From Scandinavium goeteborgense (lineage in GTDB: Bacteria; Pseudomonadota; Gammaproteobacteria; Enterobacterales; Enterobacteriaceae), in assembly GCF_003935895.2 (NCBI RefSeq), contig NZ_CP054058.1, positions 992,001-1,056,000 of the forward strand: DNA of 64,000 nt, written 5' to 3'. Shown in pieces: positions 63,840 through 64,000 of the stretch. The first letter of the stretch is position 1, and every line of letters starts with the position of its first letter. The translations under genes were made by a program, and so were the position numbers. A model generated the notes under the pieces. That model was not told the DNA's origin. It did no database searches and saw nothing but the letters and a program-made list of their open reading frames with translations.

Positions 63840-64000
63840 AAATTGAAGAGTTTGATCATGGCTCAGATTGAACGCTGGCGGCAGGCCTAACACATGCAAG
63901 TCGAGCGGTAACACAGGAGAGCTTGCTCTCTGGGTGACGAGCGGCGGACGGGTGAGTAATGTCTGGGAAACTGCCCGATGGAGGGGGATAACTACTGGAA
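63840..64000 (+). rRNA. rrs: 16S ribosomal RNA (5' end only)
   Basis: The first 161 bases begin AAATTGAAGAGTTTGATCAT and continue with the universally conserved GGCTCAGATTGAACGCTGGC. The V1 loop fits the Enterobacter/Lelliottia area of the Enterobacteriaceae. The position after clpB matches rrnG of E. coli. Confidence 0.99.

Overview
The window is chromosomal DNA from a member of the Enterobacteriaceae, most likely the Enterobacter/Lelliottia neighbourhood. Housekeeping gene order and protein sequence closely follow Escherichia coli (smpB, ratA-rnfH, bamE, recN, nadK, grpE, yfjD-ypjD, ffh, rpsP-rimM-trmD-rplS, yfiL, aroF-tyrA, pheA, raiA, bamD, rluD-pgeF, clpB, then an rRNA operon). The tmRNA encodes the standard tag ANDENYALAA. 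A Salmonella-type bapABCD adhesin locus is present. The genus is inferred from general similarity and from a short stretch of 16S rRNA, not from a search.

Region 1 (1 to about 21,466) is the structural half of a myovirus-type prophage entering from the left and ending at the 3' end of ssrA. It is a chimera. The head module is lambda/Mu-like: GpA-type terminase, gpW-like joiner, portal, and a fused ClpP-type protease/major capsid protein. The tail module is P2-like and contractile: U, V, W, J, I, H, tail-fibre assembly, sheath, tube, E with a -1 frameshift, T, X, D. An endolysin and two tiny lipoproteins sit inside the tail block. There are two paralogous tail-tube genes. Two AT-rich genes look like cargo: a small secreted protein on the opposite strand, and a secreted protein with a 15-residue tandem repeat placed after gene D, where P2 carries ogr. 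No integrase or regulators lie in the window, so they would be at the far left end.

Region 2 (21,467 to 39,571) is the tmRNA gene, then a type I secretion operon read right to left: a 3855-residue BapA-like adhesin, a TolC-like outer-membrane protein, a peptidase-like-domain ABC exporter and an HlyD-like adaptor. The operon lies between ssrA and smpB, so the two trans-translation genes are about 17 kb apart.

Region 3 (39,572 to 64,000) is core chromosome: outer-membrane assembly (bamE, bamD), SOS repair (recN with LexA boxes), NAD kinase, heat-shock genes with sigma-32 promoters (grpE, clpB), protein targeting (ffh), the S16/RimM/TrmD/L19 operon, aromatic amino acid synthesis (aroF-tyrA under TyrR boxes; pheA with its leader peptide and attenuator), ribosome hibernation (raiA), 23S pseudouridylation (rluD), and the promoters and first 161 bases of a 16S rRNA gene. 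Two departures from the E. coli order stand out. A His/Met-rich DUF2946-like protein plus a PepSY membrane protein occupy the place of yfiRNB. An SMP-30/gluconolactonase-like gene sits between tyrA and pheA.

The most interesting signals are the internal in-frame ribosome binding site in the protease-capsid fusion, the duplicated tail tube, the E/E' slippery site, the tandem-repeat secreted protein, the overlapping lipoprotein pair and the antisense secreted cargo gene in the tail operon. Product calls come from sequence recognition only; no database search was run.
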